Assembly: GCF_029439465.1 (NCBI RefSeq)
Contig: NZ_JAROAV010000024.1
Span: forward strand, 62,001 to 126,000
Reading direction: 5' to 3'
Length of the DNA: 64,000 nucleotides
From: Luteipulveratus flavus
Lineage (GTDB): Bacteria; Actinomycetota; Actinomycetes; Actinomycetales; Dermatophilaceae
Below, piece after piece: positions 8,484-23,294 of this stretch (position 1 is its first letter; each line of letters starts with the position of its first letter). The position numbers and the translations under genes were made by a program. A model generated the notes under the pieces. It saw nothing but the letters and a program-made list of their open reading frames with translations, was not told the origin of the DNA and ran no database searches.

Positions 8484-8950
8484 GACGTGCTCCCGACGGT
8501 CTGGTTCTGGTGGTCAGTGGAGATGGTGGCGCCCGCGCGGACCAGTGCGTCGGTGAACGCACTCCACGACAGCAGCGCGCACTTCACGCGGGCGGGGTAC
8601 TTGGCCACCCCCGCGAACGCGACGCCGTCGCCGATCTGCTCCTCGTCGCCGGCGTCCTGGCCCTTGCTGGTCAGCATCGCGCGCATGGCCCCGAAGGTGC
8701 CCATCGCCTCGGCGACCGTGTGGCCGATCACCTCTTCGGCGAGCACCGACGTGGACGCGACGGAGATCGAGCACCCGATCGCGTCGTACGACACGTCCGC
8801 GACGCGGTCGCCGTCGAGGCGGACGCGCAGGGTCACCTCGTCGCCGCAGGTGGTGTTGACGTGGTGGGTCTCGGCGTCGAAGGGCTCGCGCAGGCCCGCG
8901 TGCTGCGGCCGCTTGGAGTGCTCGAGGATCAGCTCCTGGTAGAGGTCCAC
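8480..8950 (-). CDS. sufU: Fe-S scaffold/sulfur acceptor SufU
   Basis: A 156-aa IscU-fold protein of the Gram-positive SufU type. It accepts persulfide sulfur from SufS through zinc-ligand exchange and passes it to the SufBCD scaffold. The three conserved cysteines are C35 (TTCGDE, with D37), C60 (IGCSIS) and C124 (VKCALL), and the SufU-specific insertion lies between C60 and C124. It starts with GTG one base after the sufS stop, giving a TGACGTG junction. Confidence 0.95.
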   Translation of the reverse strand: MDLYQELILEHSKRPQHAGLREPFDAETHHVNTTCGDEVTLRVRLDGDRVADVSYDAIGCSISVASTSVLAEEVIGHTVAEAMGTFGAMRAMLTSKGQDAGDEEQIGDGVAFAGVAKYPARVKCALLSWSAFTDALVRAGATISTDHQNQTVGSTS

Positions 8951-8951
8951 G

Positions 8952-11071
<2,120 letters not shown>

Positions 11072-11085
11072 GTCTTCTCGTTCCT

Positions 11086-11442
11086 TCAGCTCAGAGTGTT
11101 CTCGGGGGTCAGCGCGACGAGCACGTCGTCGCCCTCGACCCGGACGGCATAGACGGCGATGGGCTGGGTGGCGGGCAGACCGGTCGGCTCGCCCGTGCGC
11201 AGGTCGAAGCGCGACCCGTGCAGCCAGCACTCCACGGTGCAGCCGTCGACCTCGCCCTCCGACAGCGACACGTTCGCGTGGCTGCAGGTGTCGTCGACCG
11301 CGTGCACGGTGCCCTCGGCGTCGACCACGAGGGCGACGCGGTTGCCCTCGATGTCGGCGAGGGCGGCGCCCTCCTTCTCGGGCAGCTCGCCGCGGGCGCA
11401 GACCCGGACGAAGCCCTCGGTGGTCACGGCGTTCTCGGTCAC
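11086..11442 (-). CDS. Rieske-type ferredoxin encoded in the suf operon
   Basis: A 118-aa small Rieske [2Fe-2S] protein like the ferredoxin subunits of non-heme iron oxygenases. Cluster ligands are C53-x-H55 (DTCSHAN) and C72-x-x-H75 (ECWLHG). Such a gene sits between sufD and sufC in many actinobacteria, where it may donate electrons or act as an assembly client; its role is not settled. It starts with GTG one base after the sufD stop, giving the same TGACGTG junction as sufS/sufU. Confidence 0.92.
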   Translation of the reverse strand: MTENAVTTEGFVRVCARGELPEKEGAALADIEGNRVALVVDAEGTVHAVDDTCSHANVSLSEGEVDGCTVECWLHGSRFDLRTGEPTGLPATQPIAVYAVRVEGDDVLVALTPENTLS

Positions 11443-11443
11443 G

Positions 11444-12630
11444 TCACTCCCCCGCCTGGGCGAGCTCGACCTCGATGGCCTGCATGACCGTCTCGACGAC
11501 CTCCGGGACGCCGATCTTGCCGACGACGTCGGCGAAGAAGCCCCGCACGACCAGGCGTCGCGCCTCGATCTCCGGGATACCGCGGGCCATCAAATAGAAC
11601 AGCTGCTCGTCGTCGAAGCGGCCCGTGGACGAGGCGTGCCCGGCGCCGGCGATCTCGCCGGTCTCGATCTCCAGGTTCGGGACCGAGTCGGCGCGCGCAC
11701 CGTCGGTGAGGACGAGGTTGCGGTTGAGCTCGTAGGTCTCGATGCCCTCGGCCTCGGCGCGGATCAGCACGTCGCCGACCCACACGGTGTGGGCGGTCTC
11801 GCCCTGCAGCGCGCCCTTGTAGGTCACCAGAGACGTACAGGTCGGGGCGTTGTGGTCGACGAAGGAGCGGTGCTCCAGGTGCTGGCCCGCGTCGGCGAAG
11901 TACACCCCGAGGAGCGTGGCGTCGCCGCCCGGACCGTCGTACCGGACGTTGGTGTTGACCCGGACGATGCCGCCACCGAGGGTGACGACGATGTGCCGGT
12001 ACGTCGCGTCCCGGCCGACCAGCGCGTCGTGCTGACCCAGGTGGTTGGCATCGTCGTCCCAGCGCTGCAGCGAGACCACCGTGAGGTGGGCTCCCTCGCC
12101 GACGATCGCCTCGAGGTTGCCCACGTGGTCGGCCGAGCCGGTGTGGTCCAGGATGACCAGCGCCTTGCTGTGCCGGCCCGCCTCGATCACGTGGTGCGCG
12201 TTGCTGCGGCGGCCGGCGCCGTTGCCGTGCACGTCGATCCGCAGCGGGTCGGCGATCTCCTGCTCCACCGGGATCTGCACGTGCAGGGCTTCCGGCGTGT
12301 TGGCGGAGCCGACCACCGCGGCGCGGTCGGCCGGCGTGAAGGCCGTACCGCGCGGGGCCTGGCCCGGCGCGAGCGGCTCACCGACGAGCGACCCGAGGGA
12401 GGACACGTCGAACGTCGCGGCGTGGTCGTCGGTCGGCTCGTCGGACAGCAGCGCGCTCAACCGGTCGACCGGGGTGAAGCGCCACTCCTCCTCACGACCG
12501 CTCGGGACCGGGAAGTCGGCGACCTCGTGGGAGGTCGTGCGCTCGGCGCGCGACTGGTCCGGGATGACCGCACCACTGGCGGCGGCGCCAGGATCGGTGT
12601 GGGTCTTGGCGTCAGGCGTCAGCAACGACA

Positions 12631-12631
<1 letters not shown>
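11444..12631 (-). CDS. sufD: Fe-S scaffold component SufD
   Basis: A 395-aa beta-helix scaffold subunit that forms the SufBC2D complex. The N-terminus has REEEWRFTPVDRL, a SufD hallmark. The conserved C-terminal half has HASSTGRFDDEQLFYLMARGIPEIEARRLVVRGFF with the cluster-interface histidine. It overlaps sufB by a single base (TGATG), which points to coupled translation. Confidence 0.95.
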
Positions 12632-14045
<1,414 letters not shown>

Positions 14046-14049
<4 letters not shown>

Positions 14050-14828
14050 CGAGGATCCCTTTCTGCTGTGTCGGGAGAGGTCGTGCTGCTGCCCGGCGCG
14101 CGGGGCACCGTGGGCAGGGGGATGAAGGTGGTGCAGACGTGGTCGCCGTGGGCCAGCGACGCAAGCCTCTGTACGTGAACGCCGAGCAGGTCGGAGAACA
14201 TTTCCGCCTCCGCCTCGCACAGCTGCGGGAACTGCGCAGCGACGTCGCGCACCGGGCAGTGGCCCTGGCACAGCTGGACGCCGGCGAGCGGGGTCCCGGT
14301 CGCGACCGGGCGGGTGGATGCGGCGTACCCCTCGCGGCGCAGGCCGGTCGCCAGGGCCTCGGTGCGCAGAGCGACGTCGTCCCCGGCCGCCTCGACGTCG
14401 CGCGCCAGCCGCTGGGCCACCTCGCGAGCCCGCTGCTGCGCGTACGCGGTGACCGCGCCCGGACCTGCGTGCTCGGCGAGGAACCGCAGGACGTCGGCGG
14501 CCAGGACGTCGTAGTCCTCCCGCAGGTCCGCGTGACCGGCCTCGGTGAGCACGTACGCCCGGGCGGGGCGGCCGCGGCGCCGGGCGCCGGTGACGGCCTT
14601 CTCGTGCTCCTCCAGCAGACCGGCGTCGGCCAGGCAGTCCAGGTGCCGGCGGACGGCGGCGGGGGTCAGCCCGAGGCGCGCTGCCAGCTCCGCGGCGGTG
14701 ATGGGACCGTGCTCGGACACCGCCTGCTTGACCCGGTCGCGCGTCCCCGTCTCCAGGCCGCCGCGCGCAGCGACATGCCCCGCGACGGGTGCAGAACCCG
14801 CCGTGGACTGGCTGCGCGACAAAATCAC
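14046..14828 (-). CDS. sufR: Fe-S-sensing transcriptional repressor SufR
   Basis: 260 aa, first gene of the suf operon and equivalent to Rv1460. An N-terminal winged helix-turn-helix (about residues 28-80, [24 protein letters not shown]) is followed by a wing with [11 protein letters not shown]. The C-terminal domain has C187, C191 and C204 in [20 protein letters not shown], which match the cysteines that bind a [4Fe-4S] cluster in SufR. In the family the cluster-bound form represses suf, and cluster loss derepresses it. The start is GTG 14828, which lies within a palindrome matching the SufR operator, so autoregulation is likely. Confidence 0.93.
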
Positions 14829-14841
14829 AACACCAGTGTGA
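14825..14841 (-). promoter_or_regulatory. SufR operator candidate at the sufR start
   Basis: On the minus strand the sequence reads TCACACTGGTGTTGTGA. TCACA and TGTGA are perfect inverted repeats, and the core fits ACACT-N5-TGTGA, the motif I recall being reported for mycobacterial SufR. It overlaps the GTG start codon and lies next to a TTAGGT -10-like element, so a bound repressor would block the transcription start. Confidence 0.75.
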
Positions 14842-14870
14842 CCTAATTGCCTGGGAGCCTCCAGGAAGGG

Positions 14871-14906
14871 TGGCCTAACCGCTGTTCCGGGCGGTCGGAG
14901 GCCTCA
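14871..14906. terminator. Weak hairpin downstream of the GH3 gene
   Basis: GGCCT/AGGCC and ACCGC/GCGGT can pair as an interrupted stem that begins at the GH3 stop. It separates that gene from the suf promoter region, which is squeezed into about 75 bases. Confidence 0.3.
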
Positions 14907-16100
14907 GCACAGGTTGCCGAGCAGCCCTTGCTGCTGCTTGACCAGCAGCACGCTGTACGCCGCGTCGTTGACCCGCGCGTTCCACCAGGCACTGATCCGG
15001 GCGATGCTCACGACGTGGTCGTACATCGCCGCCACGACCGACGGATCGGCCGACCCGAGGACCAGGTCCACTCCGGCGGCGAGAGCGTTCTGGGCCCGCA
15101 GCGCCGGTGTCCATGGTGTCATCGCCCTCGCGCTGGAGACGTCGTCGGTCATCACCAGGCCGCCGTAACCCAGGCTGCCCTTGAGGAGGTCCGTCACCAC
15201 CGGACCGGAGAAGACGGCGGGGTTCGCGCGGTCGATCAGGTCGTAGTACGCCGAGGACACCATGATCGTCGACACGTGCTGAGCGATGGCGTTCTTGAAC
15301 GGGTTGACGGACGCGCCGTTCCTGGCCACCCACGAGTCGTGGACGTTGCTCGTGGTGTCGGTGTTCGCCTTGACCTGCCCCAGGGAAGGGAAGTGCTTGG
15401 CCGTGGTGGCGACGCCCCGGCTCTGCATCCCGCGGATGACGGCGCCCGAGCTGACGGACACCCCCGAGGTGTAGTGGCTGTACTCGCGGTCGTAGGACCC
15501 GATCGGCGGGTTGTACCAGCCCGGGGGCACGGTGTCCGCGACCGGCGCGAGGTTCATGTTGACCCCGACGTCGCGCAGCTGGGTCGCCCACGTCGCGGCG
15601 TTGGCCTGCTCCGTCGCAGCGCTCGACCCACCCTGCACCAGGGCCGTCGGGATGCGGGTGAAGCCGCTGCCCTGCAGCACCTGGACGGCGCCGCCCTCCT
15701 GGTCGGTGCTGATCAGCAGCGGCGTGCTCGAGGTGCTGGAGCTGGTCACTCGTGCCCGCAGTGCGGCCGTCGTGGCCTTGGGCGCCGCCGTGCCGCCGGT
15801 GCTGCGCCCCGACAGGAACGCGTTGCCGATGTGCCGGGTGGTGATCAGGCCGAGCGTCGTGCTGCTCGCGGCGGTGGCCGGGGTCCCCGCCATGAAGACC
15901 TGACCCGCGCGTTGCTCCAAGGTCATCCGGCGCAGCATCGTCAGGGCGGTGCACGTGCCCGCCGCCGTGGTCGTCGTCGCAGGCCCCGAGGCGGATGCCG
16001 CGGGCGTCAGGGTCGCCGCGGCGACCAGCCCGACGGCTGCGGCGGCCAACGTCGTCCTCCCTCGGTGCTGCGCGTGCCCTCGTCCTGCTGAGCTGCTCAT
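14904..16100 (-). CDS. Secreted glycoside hydrolase family 3 protein (NagZ-related)
   Basis: 398 aa with a clear Sec signal peptide (basic start, hydrophobic LAAAAVGLVAAATLTPAASA, probable cleavage after ASA near residue 38). The GH3 N-terminal barrel has STDQEGGAVQ and TTAKHFPSLGQV with K235-H236, and the nucleophile region VMTDDVSS. Canonical NagZ enzymes carry KHFPGHG and a D-x-H dyad; here the loop reads KHFPSLGQV followed by TDTTSNVHD, so catalysis or substrate may differ. A role in trimming cell-wall N-acetylglucosaminyl glycans is plausible but not shown. ATG 16100 is preceded by AGGGG. Confidence 0.85.
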   Translation of the reverse strand: MSSSAGRGHAQHRGRTTLAAAAVGLVAAATLTPAASASGPATTTTAAGTCTALTMLRRMTLEQRAGQVFMAGTPATAASSTTLGLITTRHIGNAFLSGRSTGGTAAPKATTAALRARVTSSSTSSTPLLISTDQEGGAVQVLQGSGFTRIPTALVQGGSSAATEQANAATWATQLRDVGVNMNLAPVADTVPPGWYNPPIGSYDREYSHYTSGVSVSSGAVIRGMQSRGVATTAKHFPSLGQVKANTDTTSNVHDSWVARNGASVNPFKNAIAQHVSTIMVSSAYYDLIDRANPAVFSGPVVTDLLKGSLGYGGLVMTDDVSSARAMTPWTPALRAQNALAAGVDLVLGSADPSVVAAMYDHVVSIARISAWWNARVNDAAYSVLLVKQQQGLLGNLC

Positions 16101-16227
16101 GATGACCCCTCGTTCGAGCGTCCGTCCTCTTCGGAGGACGTCTCTTCACACTCGCACGTTGCCGCCGCGATGTCCTTCGGTCAGCGATACGAATACCCGT
16201 CGGTTCGGACCCTTCCGTTCACGGACC

Positions 16228-16233
16228 TACACT
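16228..16233 (+). promoter_or_regulatory. -10 element for a leaderless ABC-2 ATPase message
   Basis: TACACT lies eight bases before the GTG start of the ATPase gene. With the usual six- to eight-base gap to the transcription start, the message would begin at or within two bases of the start codon. No Shine-Dalgarno sequence is present. Confidence 0.5.
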
Positions 16234-16241
16234 TGACGTTC

Positions 16242-16949
16242 GTGACCGAGACCGTTGTCGTGCGCGACCTGCACCACCGGTACGGCACGACTCCGGCGCT
16301 CGACGGCATGAGCTGGTCCGCCCGGGCCGGTGCCGTGACCGCCGTTCTCGGACCCAACGGCGCCGGGAAGACCACCACGATCGAGATGGCCGAGGGCCTG
16401 CGCCGCCCGGATGCCGGCGAGATCCGCGTCCTCGGGACCGACCCCTGGCAGGCATCCGCGCAGCACCGCGCCCGCGTGGGCGTCATGCTGCAGGAGGGCG
16501 GGCTTCCCGGGGGTACCCGGCCGTCCCGGCTGCTGCGGCACCTCGCGCGCATGTACGCCTCCCCGGTCGAGGTCGATCCCCTCATGGACCGGCTCGGCAT
16601 CACCGCCTTCGACCGGACGACGATGCGACGGCTGTCCGGCGGGCAGCGCCAGCGCGTCGCCCTGGCTGCCGCGCTGGTCGGTCGGCCCGAGGTGCTGTTC
16701 CTCGACGAGCCCACGGCCGGCCTGGACCCGCACGCCCGGCGGGACGTCTGGACCCTCGTCAAGGAGACCCGCGACAACGGCGTCACCGTCGTCGTGACCA
16801 CGCACTCCTTCGAGGAGGCCGAGCGGCTCGCCGACCGCGTGGTCGTGCTGGCCCGCGGGCGCGTCGTGGCCGACGGCTCGGTCGCCGAGGTCGCTGGTGC
16901 CCACGGGCTCGAGCAGAGCTACTTCTCCCTCACCGAGGACGTCCGATGA
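16242..16949 (+). CDS. ABC transporter ATP-binding protein (ABC-2 type)
   Basis: A 235-aa single cassette. Walker A is GPNGAGKT near residue 36, the Q-loop MLQEGG, the signature LSGGQRQRVAL, Walker B VLFLDEPTAGLD, and the switch His TTHSFEEAERLAD. GTG 16242 (VTETVVVRDLHHRYG) is chosen over an upstream in-frame ATG because of the -10 box just before it. It overlaps the permease by four bases (ATGA). Position before ctaA matches mycobacterial Rv1458c-Rv1456c, where the pair is suspected to serve respiratory-chain assembly; the substrate is unknown. Confidence 0.9.
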   Translation: MTETVVVRDLHHRYGTTPALDGMSWSARAGAVTAVLGPNGAGKTTTIEMAEGLRRPDAGEIRVLGTDPWQASAQHRARVGVMLQEGGLPGGTRPSRLLRHLARMYASPVEVDPLMDRLGITAFDRTTMRRLSGGQRQRVALAAALVGRPEVLFLDEPTAGLDPHARRDVWTLVKETRDNGVTVVVTTHSFEEAERLADRVVVLARGRVVADGSVAEVAGAHGLEQSYFSLTEDVR

Positions 16950-17692
16950 GCGCCGCCGCTCCCCCGGCCACCCGGGTTCGCGCCCAGGCGGCGTTCGAGA
17001 CCCGCACCCTGCTGACCAACGGCGAGCAGCTGCTGGTGTCCGTCCTGCTGCCGGCGCTCGCGCTGGTCGGGCTCGCGACGGCGTCCGTCCCCGACCTGGG
17101 CTCCGGTCGACGCATCGACCTCGCTGTGCCGGGCGTCCTCGCGCTCGCCGTGGTGTCGACGGCCTTCACCGGGCAGGCGATCGCCACGGGCTTCGACCGT
17201 CGGTACGGCCTGCTGCGACTCCTCGGCGTCACGCCCCTCGGTCCTCGCGGGCTCCTCGCCGGCAAGGCGGTCGCGGTCCTGTCCGTGATCGCCGTGCAGA
17301 CCGTCCTGCTGGGCGGCCTCGGTCTCGCTCTGGGCTGGCGTCCGCACTGGAGCGGACTGCCCGCCGCCCTCCTGCTGATGGTCCTCGGCGCGTGGGCGTT
17401 CGTCGGCATCGCCCTCCTCCTCGCGGCGCGGCTGCGCTCCGAGGGCGTCCTCGCCCTGGCCAACCTGATCTGGGTTCTGCTGCTCCTCGGTGGCGGCCTG
17501 ATCCTGCCCACCGACCGGCTGCCGGCCGCCGTACGCGGCGTCGTACGGCTGCTGCCCTCCGGCGCGCTCGGCGACGGGCTGCGCGCGGCGCTCGCCGGCA
17601 GCGGATCGGTGTGGCTGCCCCTCCTCGTCCTGCTCGTCTGGTCCCTCGCCTGCTCGGTGGTGCTCTCACATGTCTTCCGCTGGACTGACTGA
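16946..17692 (+). CDS. ABC-2 type transporter permease
   Basis: A 248-aa integral membrane protein with about six helices (for example LLVSVLLPALALVGLATA, GVLALAVVSTAFTGQAIATGF, LLLMVLGAWAFVGIALLLAARL, LANLIWVLLLLGGGLIL and a C-terminal LPLLVLLVWSLACSVVL). It is the partner of the preceding ATPase. Its last 23 bases overlap the start of ctaA, so export and heme A synthesis are probably co-expressed. Heme or a cytochrome-assembly factor is a possible but unproven cargo. Confidence 0.85.
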   Translation: MSAAAPPATRVRAQAAFETRTLLTNGEQLLVSVLLPALALVGLATASVPDLGSGRRIDLAVPGVLALAVVSTAFTGQAIATGFDRRYGLLRLLGVTPLGPRGLLAGKAVAVLSVIAVQTVLLGGLGLALGWRPHWSGLPAALLLMVLGAWAFVGIALLLAARLRSEGVLALANLIWVLLLLGGGLILPTDRLPAAVRGVVRLLPSGALGDGLRAALAGSGSVWLPLLVLLVWSLACSVVLSHVFRWTD

Positions 17693-18644
17693 CCGGCCCG
17701 CGGCCGGTCCCTCCACGACGGGCGAGTCCCCTCGCGGGGTGCTCCCGACGCCGCAGGACCGGCCCACCAACCCCTGGCTGCGGCGGCTCTTCTGGATCAA
17801 CCTCGTGGTCGAGGTCCTCATCGTCGTCACCGGCGGACTCGTCCGGCTCACCGGCAGCGGGCTGGGCTGTCCGACCTGGCCACGGTGCACTGACGCCTCC
17901 CTGACGCCGCAGCGGCACGAGGCACTGGGCATCCACACCTACATCGAGTTCGGCAACCGCACGCTCACCTCGGTCGTGGGCGGCGTCGCGCTCGCGCTGC
18001 TGATCGCGACCTGGCGCTGGGCGCCGCACCGCAAGGGTCTGCGGCTGCCGATCGCCCTGGTGCTGGTCGGCATCGCCGTCCAGGCGGTCGTGGGGGGCAT
18101 CTCGGTGCGGATGGACCTGAACCCCGCCATCGTGGCCACCCACTTCCTCGTCTCGATGCTGCTGGTCATGGCGTCCGCCTGGCTGGTCTGGCGCGAGCGT
18201 GAAGGTGACGGCGCACCGGTGCCGGTCGTGCGGCGCGAGGTCCGTCTCCTCTCGTACGCGGTCGCCGCGCTGGCGCTCGTCATCCTGGTGCTCGGCACGA
18301 TGGTCACCGGGTCGGGGCCGCACTCCGGCGACGCCGACGAGCCCGCCCGGCTCGGGATCGACCCGCGCACCATCTCCTGGCTGCACGCCGACACCGTCAT
18401 GCTCTTCATCGGACTGGTGGTCGCCGTGCTGGTGGCCGTCCGCATCAGCACCGACGACCGGGTGGCGCGGCGCAGCTGGCTCGTCCTGCTCGGCGTGACC
18501 CTGGCCCAGGGCGCCGTCGGCTACACGCAGTACTTCACCGGGCTGCCCTGGGTGGTCGTGCTGGTGCACATGCTCGGCGCGTCACTGCTGGTGGTCGCCA
18601 CGACGTGGGCCGTCCTGAGCCTGCGTCACCGTCCCGCCGCCTGA
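17670..18644 (+). CDS. ctaA: Heme A synthase CtaA (COX15)
   Basis: A 324-aa eight-helix membrane enzyme converting heme O to heme A for aa3-type cytochrome oxidase. Helix 1 ends in VTGGLVRLTGSGLGCPTWPRC, which carries the loop cysteines typical of actinobacterial CtaA. A histidine/glutamate pair sits in ALGIHTYIEFGNR, and further heme-ligand His residues are ATHFLVSM, SWLHADTVM and VLVHMLGASL. It lies at the end of the ABC-2 operon and converges on ctaB across a repeat pair. Confidence 0.95.
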   Translation: MSSAGLTDRPAAGPSTTGESPRGVLPTPQDRPTNPWLRRLFWINLVVEVLIVVTGGLVRLTGSGLGCPTWPRCTDASLTPQRHEALGIHTYIEFGNRTLTSVVGGVALALLIATWRWAPHRKGLRLPIALVLVGIAVQAVVGGISVRMDLNPAIVATHFLVSMLLVMASAWLVWREREGDGAPVPVVRREVRLLSYAVAALALVILVLGTMVTGSGPHSGDADEPARLGIDPRTISWLHADTVMLFIGLVVAVLVAVRISTDDRVARRSWLVLLGVTLAQGAVGYTQYFTGLPWVVVLVHMLGASLLVVATTWAVLSLRHRPAA

Positions 18645-18690
18645 CGCCGCCCACGCAGCATCTCTTCTCCTCGACCCCTCGCACCCCTGC

Positions 18691-18809
18691 GCGAATCTCG
18701 TCTACCCGGCACGCCATGCATGACCGGACAGACAGCTTTCGCGACTGGCTCCTGCGGCGAATCTCGTCTGTCCGGTGCGCCATGCACGGCCGGACAGACG
18801 GGTTTCGCG
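18691..18809. repeat. Pair of 53-bp palindromic intergenic repeats
   Basis: Two 53-base units (18691-18743 and 18757-18809) are separated by 13 bases. Both begin GCGAATCTCGTCT and end TTTCGCG. Each is an imperfect palindrome around GCCATGCA, with CGTCTGTCCGG facing CCGGACAGACG in the second unit. They fill the gap between the convergent ctaA and ctaB genes and may double as a bidirectional terminator. The layout is REP-like. Confidence 0.75.
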
Positions 18810-18837
18810 GGAGGGGGGAGGCTCCGTGGGGGTCGCC

Positions 18838-19806
18838 TCAGAGGGCGAAGTGCAGCAGGGGGTCGACCGCGACGCCGATGAACAGCAGCGTCAGGTAGCT
18901 GATCGAGTAGTGGAACAGCCGCATCGGCCGCAGCGCCGCTGAGGACGCCTGCGAGCGCGCCCGGGCGAGCAGCTTGTGCGCCTCGAGCAGGAAGACCGCG
19001 CCGCTCGCGACCGCGGTCAGCAGGTAGATCCAGCCCATGTCGCCGACGGGCACCAGCGCGAGCGAGGTCAGCACCGTGGCCCAGCCGTAGAGGACGACCT
19101 GGCGCGCGACGGCGACGTCCTTGGCGATCACCGGCAGCATGGGGACGCCGGCGTTGGCGTAGTCGTCGCGGAACCGCATCGACAGCGGCCAGTAGTGCGG
19201 CGGCGTCCAGAAGAACACGACCAGGAACAGGACCAGCGCCTCCCACGACAGGGAGTCGGTCACCGCAGACCAGCCGATGAGCACCGGCATGCACCCCGCC
19301 ACGCCGCCCCAGACGATGTTCTGGGAGGTGCGCCGCTTGAGCAGCAAGGTGTAGAAGCCGACGTACAGAGCGTTCGCGGCGAGCGAAAGCGCGGCGGACA
19401 GCCAGTTGACCAGGAGGCCGAGCCAGAGGACCGAGACGACCCCGAGGACGACGCCGAAGATCAGCGCGTTGCGCGGTGCGATCGCACCCGTCGCGAGGGG
19501 ACGGCCCTCGGTCCGGTGCATCTTGGCGTCGATGTCGCGGTCGAGGTAGCAGTTCAGCGTGTTGGCCGAACCGGCCGAGAGCGACCCGCCGATGAGCGTC
19601 GCCACGATCAGCCACACCTCGGGCACACCCTGCTCGGCGAGGAACATCACGGGGAAGGTCGTGACCAGCAGGAGCTCGATGATGCGCGGCTTGGTGAGCG
19701 AGACGTAGTCGGCGACCACCTGTCGTGGCGTGCGATCCCGCGGGGGTGCCCCCGGCGTACCCGTCGTCCCTCGTGCGGCTGCAGAGCGCGGCTCGATGGC
19801 GGTCAC
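18838..19806 (-). CDS. ctaB: Heme O synthase / protoheme IX farnesyltransferase CtaB
   Basis: A 322-aa UbiA-superfamily membrane prenyltransferase that adds a farnesyl group to heme B, giving heme O for CtaA. The two Asp-rich motifs are [15 protein letters not shown] (N-D-x-x-D type) and the second-loop region [12 protein letters not shown]. About nine helices are present. The cytoplasmic N-terminus is followed by [19 protein letters not shown]. It starts with GTG 19806, with AAGGA five bases upstream. It is divergent from tkt and convergent with ctaA. Confidence 0.95.
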   Translation of the reverse strand: MTAIEPRSAAARGTTGTPGAPPRDRTPRQVVADYVSLTKPRIIELLLVTTFPVMFLAEQGVPEVWLIVATLIGGSLSAGSANTLNCYLDRDIDAKMHRTEGRPLATGAIAPRNALIFGVVLGVVSVLWLGLLVNWLSAALSLAANALYVGFYTLLLKRRTSQNIVWGGVAGCMPVLIGWSAVTDSLSWEALVLFLVVFFWTPPHYWPLSMRFRDDYANAGVPMLPVIAKDVAVARQVVLYGWATVLTSLALVPVGDMGWIYLLTAVASGAVFLLEAHKLLARARSQASSAALRPMRLFHYSISYLTLLFIGVAVDPLLHFAL

Positions 19807-19891
19807 GGTGTCCTTCGGGGTGCTGGTGGGTAGAGGCCTGTCCGACGAGCTGTCGCTGCGGTGCCGCTACGACACGCTGTCGTCGACCGAC

Positions 19892-19897
19892 AGTCTA
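19892..19897 (-). promoter_or_regulatory. -10 candidate for ctaB
   Basis: TAGACT on the minus strand fits TANNNT. It would place the transcription start about 80 bases before the ctaB GTG. No clear -35 hexamer is visible. Confidence 0.35.
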
Positions 19898-19939
19898 GCC
19901 CGCGCCAGGGCACTCTCCCGCCGGGTGTCGCCTGCGGTC

Positions 19940-19945
19940 TAGGCT
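19940..19945 (+). promoter_or_regulatory. -10 candidate for the tkt operon
   Basis: TAGGCT fits TANNNT and would give a leader of about 35 bases that contains the GAAGGAG ribosome-binding site of tkt. Confidence 0.35.
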
Positions 19946-19987
19946 CGAAGCGAAACGCCGATGCTCGAGTGCGAAGGAGCCCTATCC

Positions 19988-22144
<2,157 letters not shown>

Positions 22145-22145
22145 C

Positions 22146-23291
22146 ATGGCCACCACCAACCCGCGGATCAAGGCGCTGTCCGACGTCGGAGTGTCGATCT
22201 GGCTGGACGACCTGAACCGGCCGATGATCGGCTCGGGCGACCTGCAGAAGCTGATCGACGAGCAGGACGTCGTCGGAGTCACCACCAACCCGACGATCTT
22301 CGCGTCGGCGCTGAAGGACGGCACCGCGTACAACGACCAGGTCAAGCAGCTCGCGGACGGCGGTGCGACGGTCGACGAGGCGGTCTTCGCGATCACCACC
22401 GACGACGTCCGCAACGCGTGCGACGTCATGCGTCCGGTGTACGACGCGACCGACGGTCAGGACGGCCGGGTCTCGATCGAGGTCGACCCGCGCCTGGCCA
22501 AGGACACCGACGCCACCATCGAGTCCGCGAAGAAGCTGTGGGCCAGCGTCGACCGGCCCAACGTCATGATCAAGATCCCGGCCACCGTCGAGGGGCTTCC
22601 GGCCATCACCGCCGCTCTCGCCGAGGGCATCAGCGTCAACGTCACTCTGATCTTCAGCCTCGACCGCTACCGGGGTGTCATGAACGCGTTCCTGTCCGGG
22701 CTGGAGCAGGCTCGCCAGAACGGCAAGGACCTGTCCACGATCCGCTCGGTCGCCTCGTTCTTCGTCTCCCGGGTCGACAGCGAGATCGACAAGCGGCTGG
22801 ACCAGATCGGTTCGGACGACGCCCAGCAGGTCAAGGGCAAGGCGGGCGTCGCGAACGCGCGGCTGGCCTACCAGGCGTACGAGGAGGTGTTCAGCACCTC
22901 CCGCTGGCAGACCCTGGCCGACGACGGTGCGCACGCCCAGCGTCCGCTGTGGGCCTCGACCGGCGTCAAGGACCCGGCCTACCCCGACACGCTCTACGTC
23001 GTGGAGCTCGCGGCACCCGACACCGTCAACACCATGCCGCCCAAGACGCTGGACGCGCTGGCCGACCACGGCGAGATCAAGGGCGACCAGGTCACGGGCC
23101 GGTACGACGAGGCCAAGCAGGTCCTCGACACCCTCGAGGGGCTCGGCGTCAGCTACGCCGACGTCGTGGAGGTGCTGGAGTCCGAGGGGGTCGAGAAGTT
23201 CGAGAAGTCCTGGGGAGAGCTGCTCGCGAGCGTCCAGGAAGAGCTGAGCACGGCCGCGGGCAACGCGGACTACGCGACCCAGGAGGCCTGA
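22146..23291 (+). CDS. tal: Transaldolase
   Basis: A 381-aa class I aldolase-fold enzyme that moves dihydroxyacetone units between sugar phosphates. The Schiff-base lysine is K143 in [34 protein letters not shown] and [13 protein letters not shown] are family motifs. Its length fits the longer actinobacterial/cyanobacterial transaldolase subfamily. It starts one base after tkt ends and is followed three bases later by pgi; in some bacteria tal and pgi are fused, but here each has its own start and stop. Confidence 0.96.
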   Translation: MATTNPRIKALSDVGVSIWLDDLNRPMIGSGDLQKLIDEQDVVGVTTNPTIFASALKDGTAYNDQVKQLADGGATVDEAVFAITTDDVRNACDVMRPVYDATDGQDGRVSIEVDPRLAKDTDATIESAKKLWASVDRPNVMIKIPATVEGLPAITAALAEGISVNVTLIFSLDRYRGVMNAFLSGLEQARQNGKDLSTIRSVASFFVSRVDSEIDKRLDQIGSDDAQQVKGKAGVANARLAYQAYEEVFSTSRWQTLADDGAHAQRPLWASTGVKDPAYPDTLYVVELAAPDTVNTMPPKTLDALADHGEIKGDQVTGRYDEAKQVLDTLEGLGVSYADVVEVLESEGVEKFEKSWGELLASVQEELSTAAGNADYATQEA

Positions 23292-23294
23292 GTC

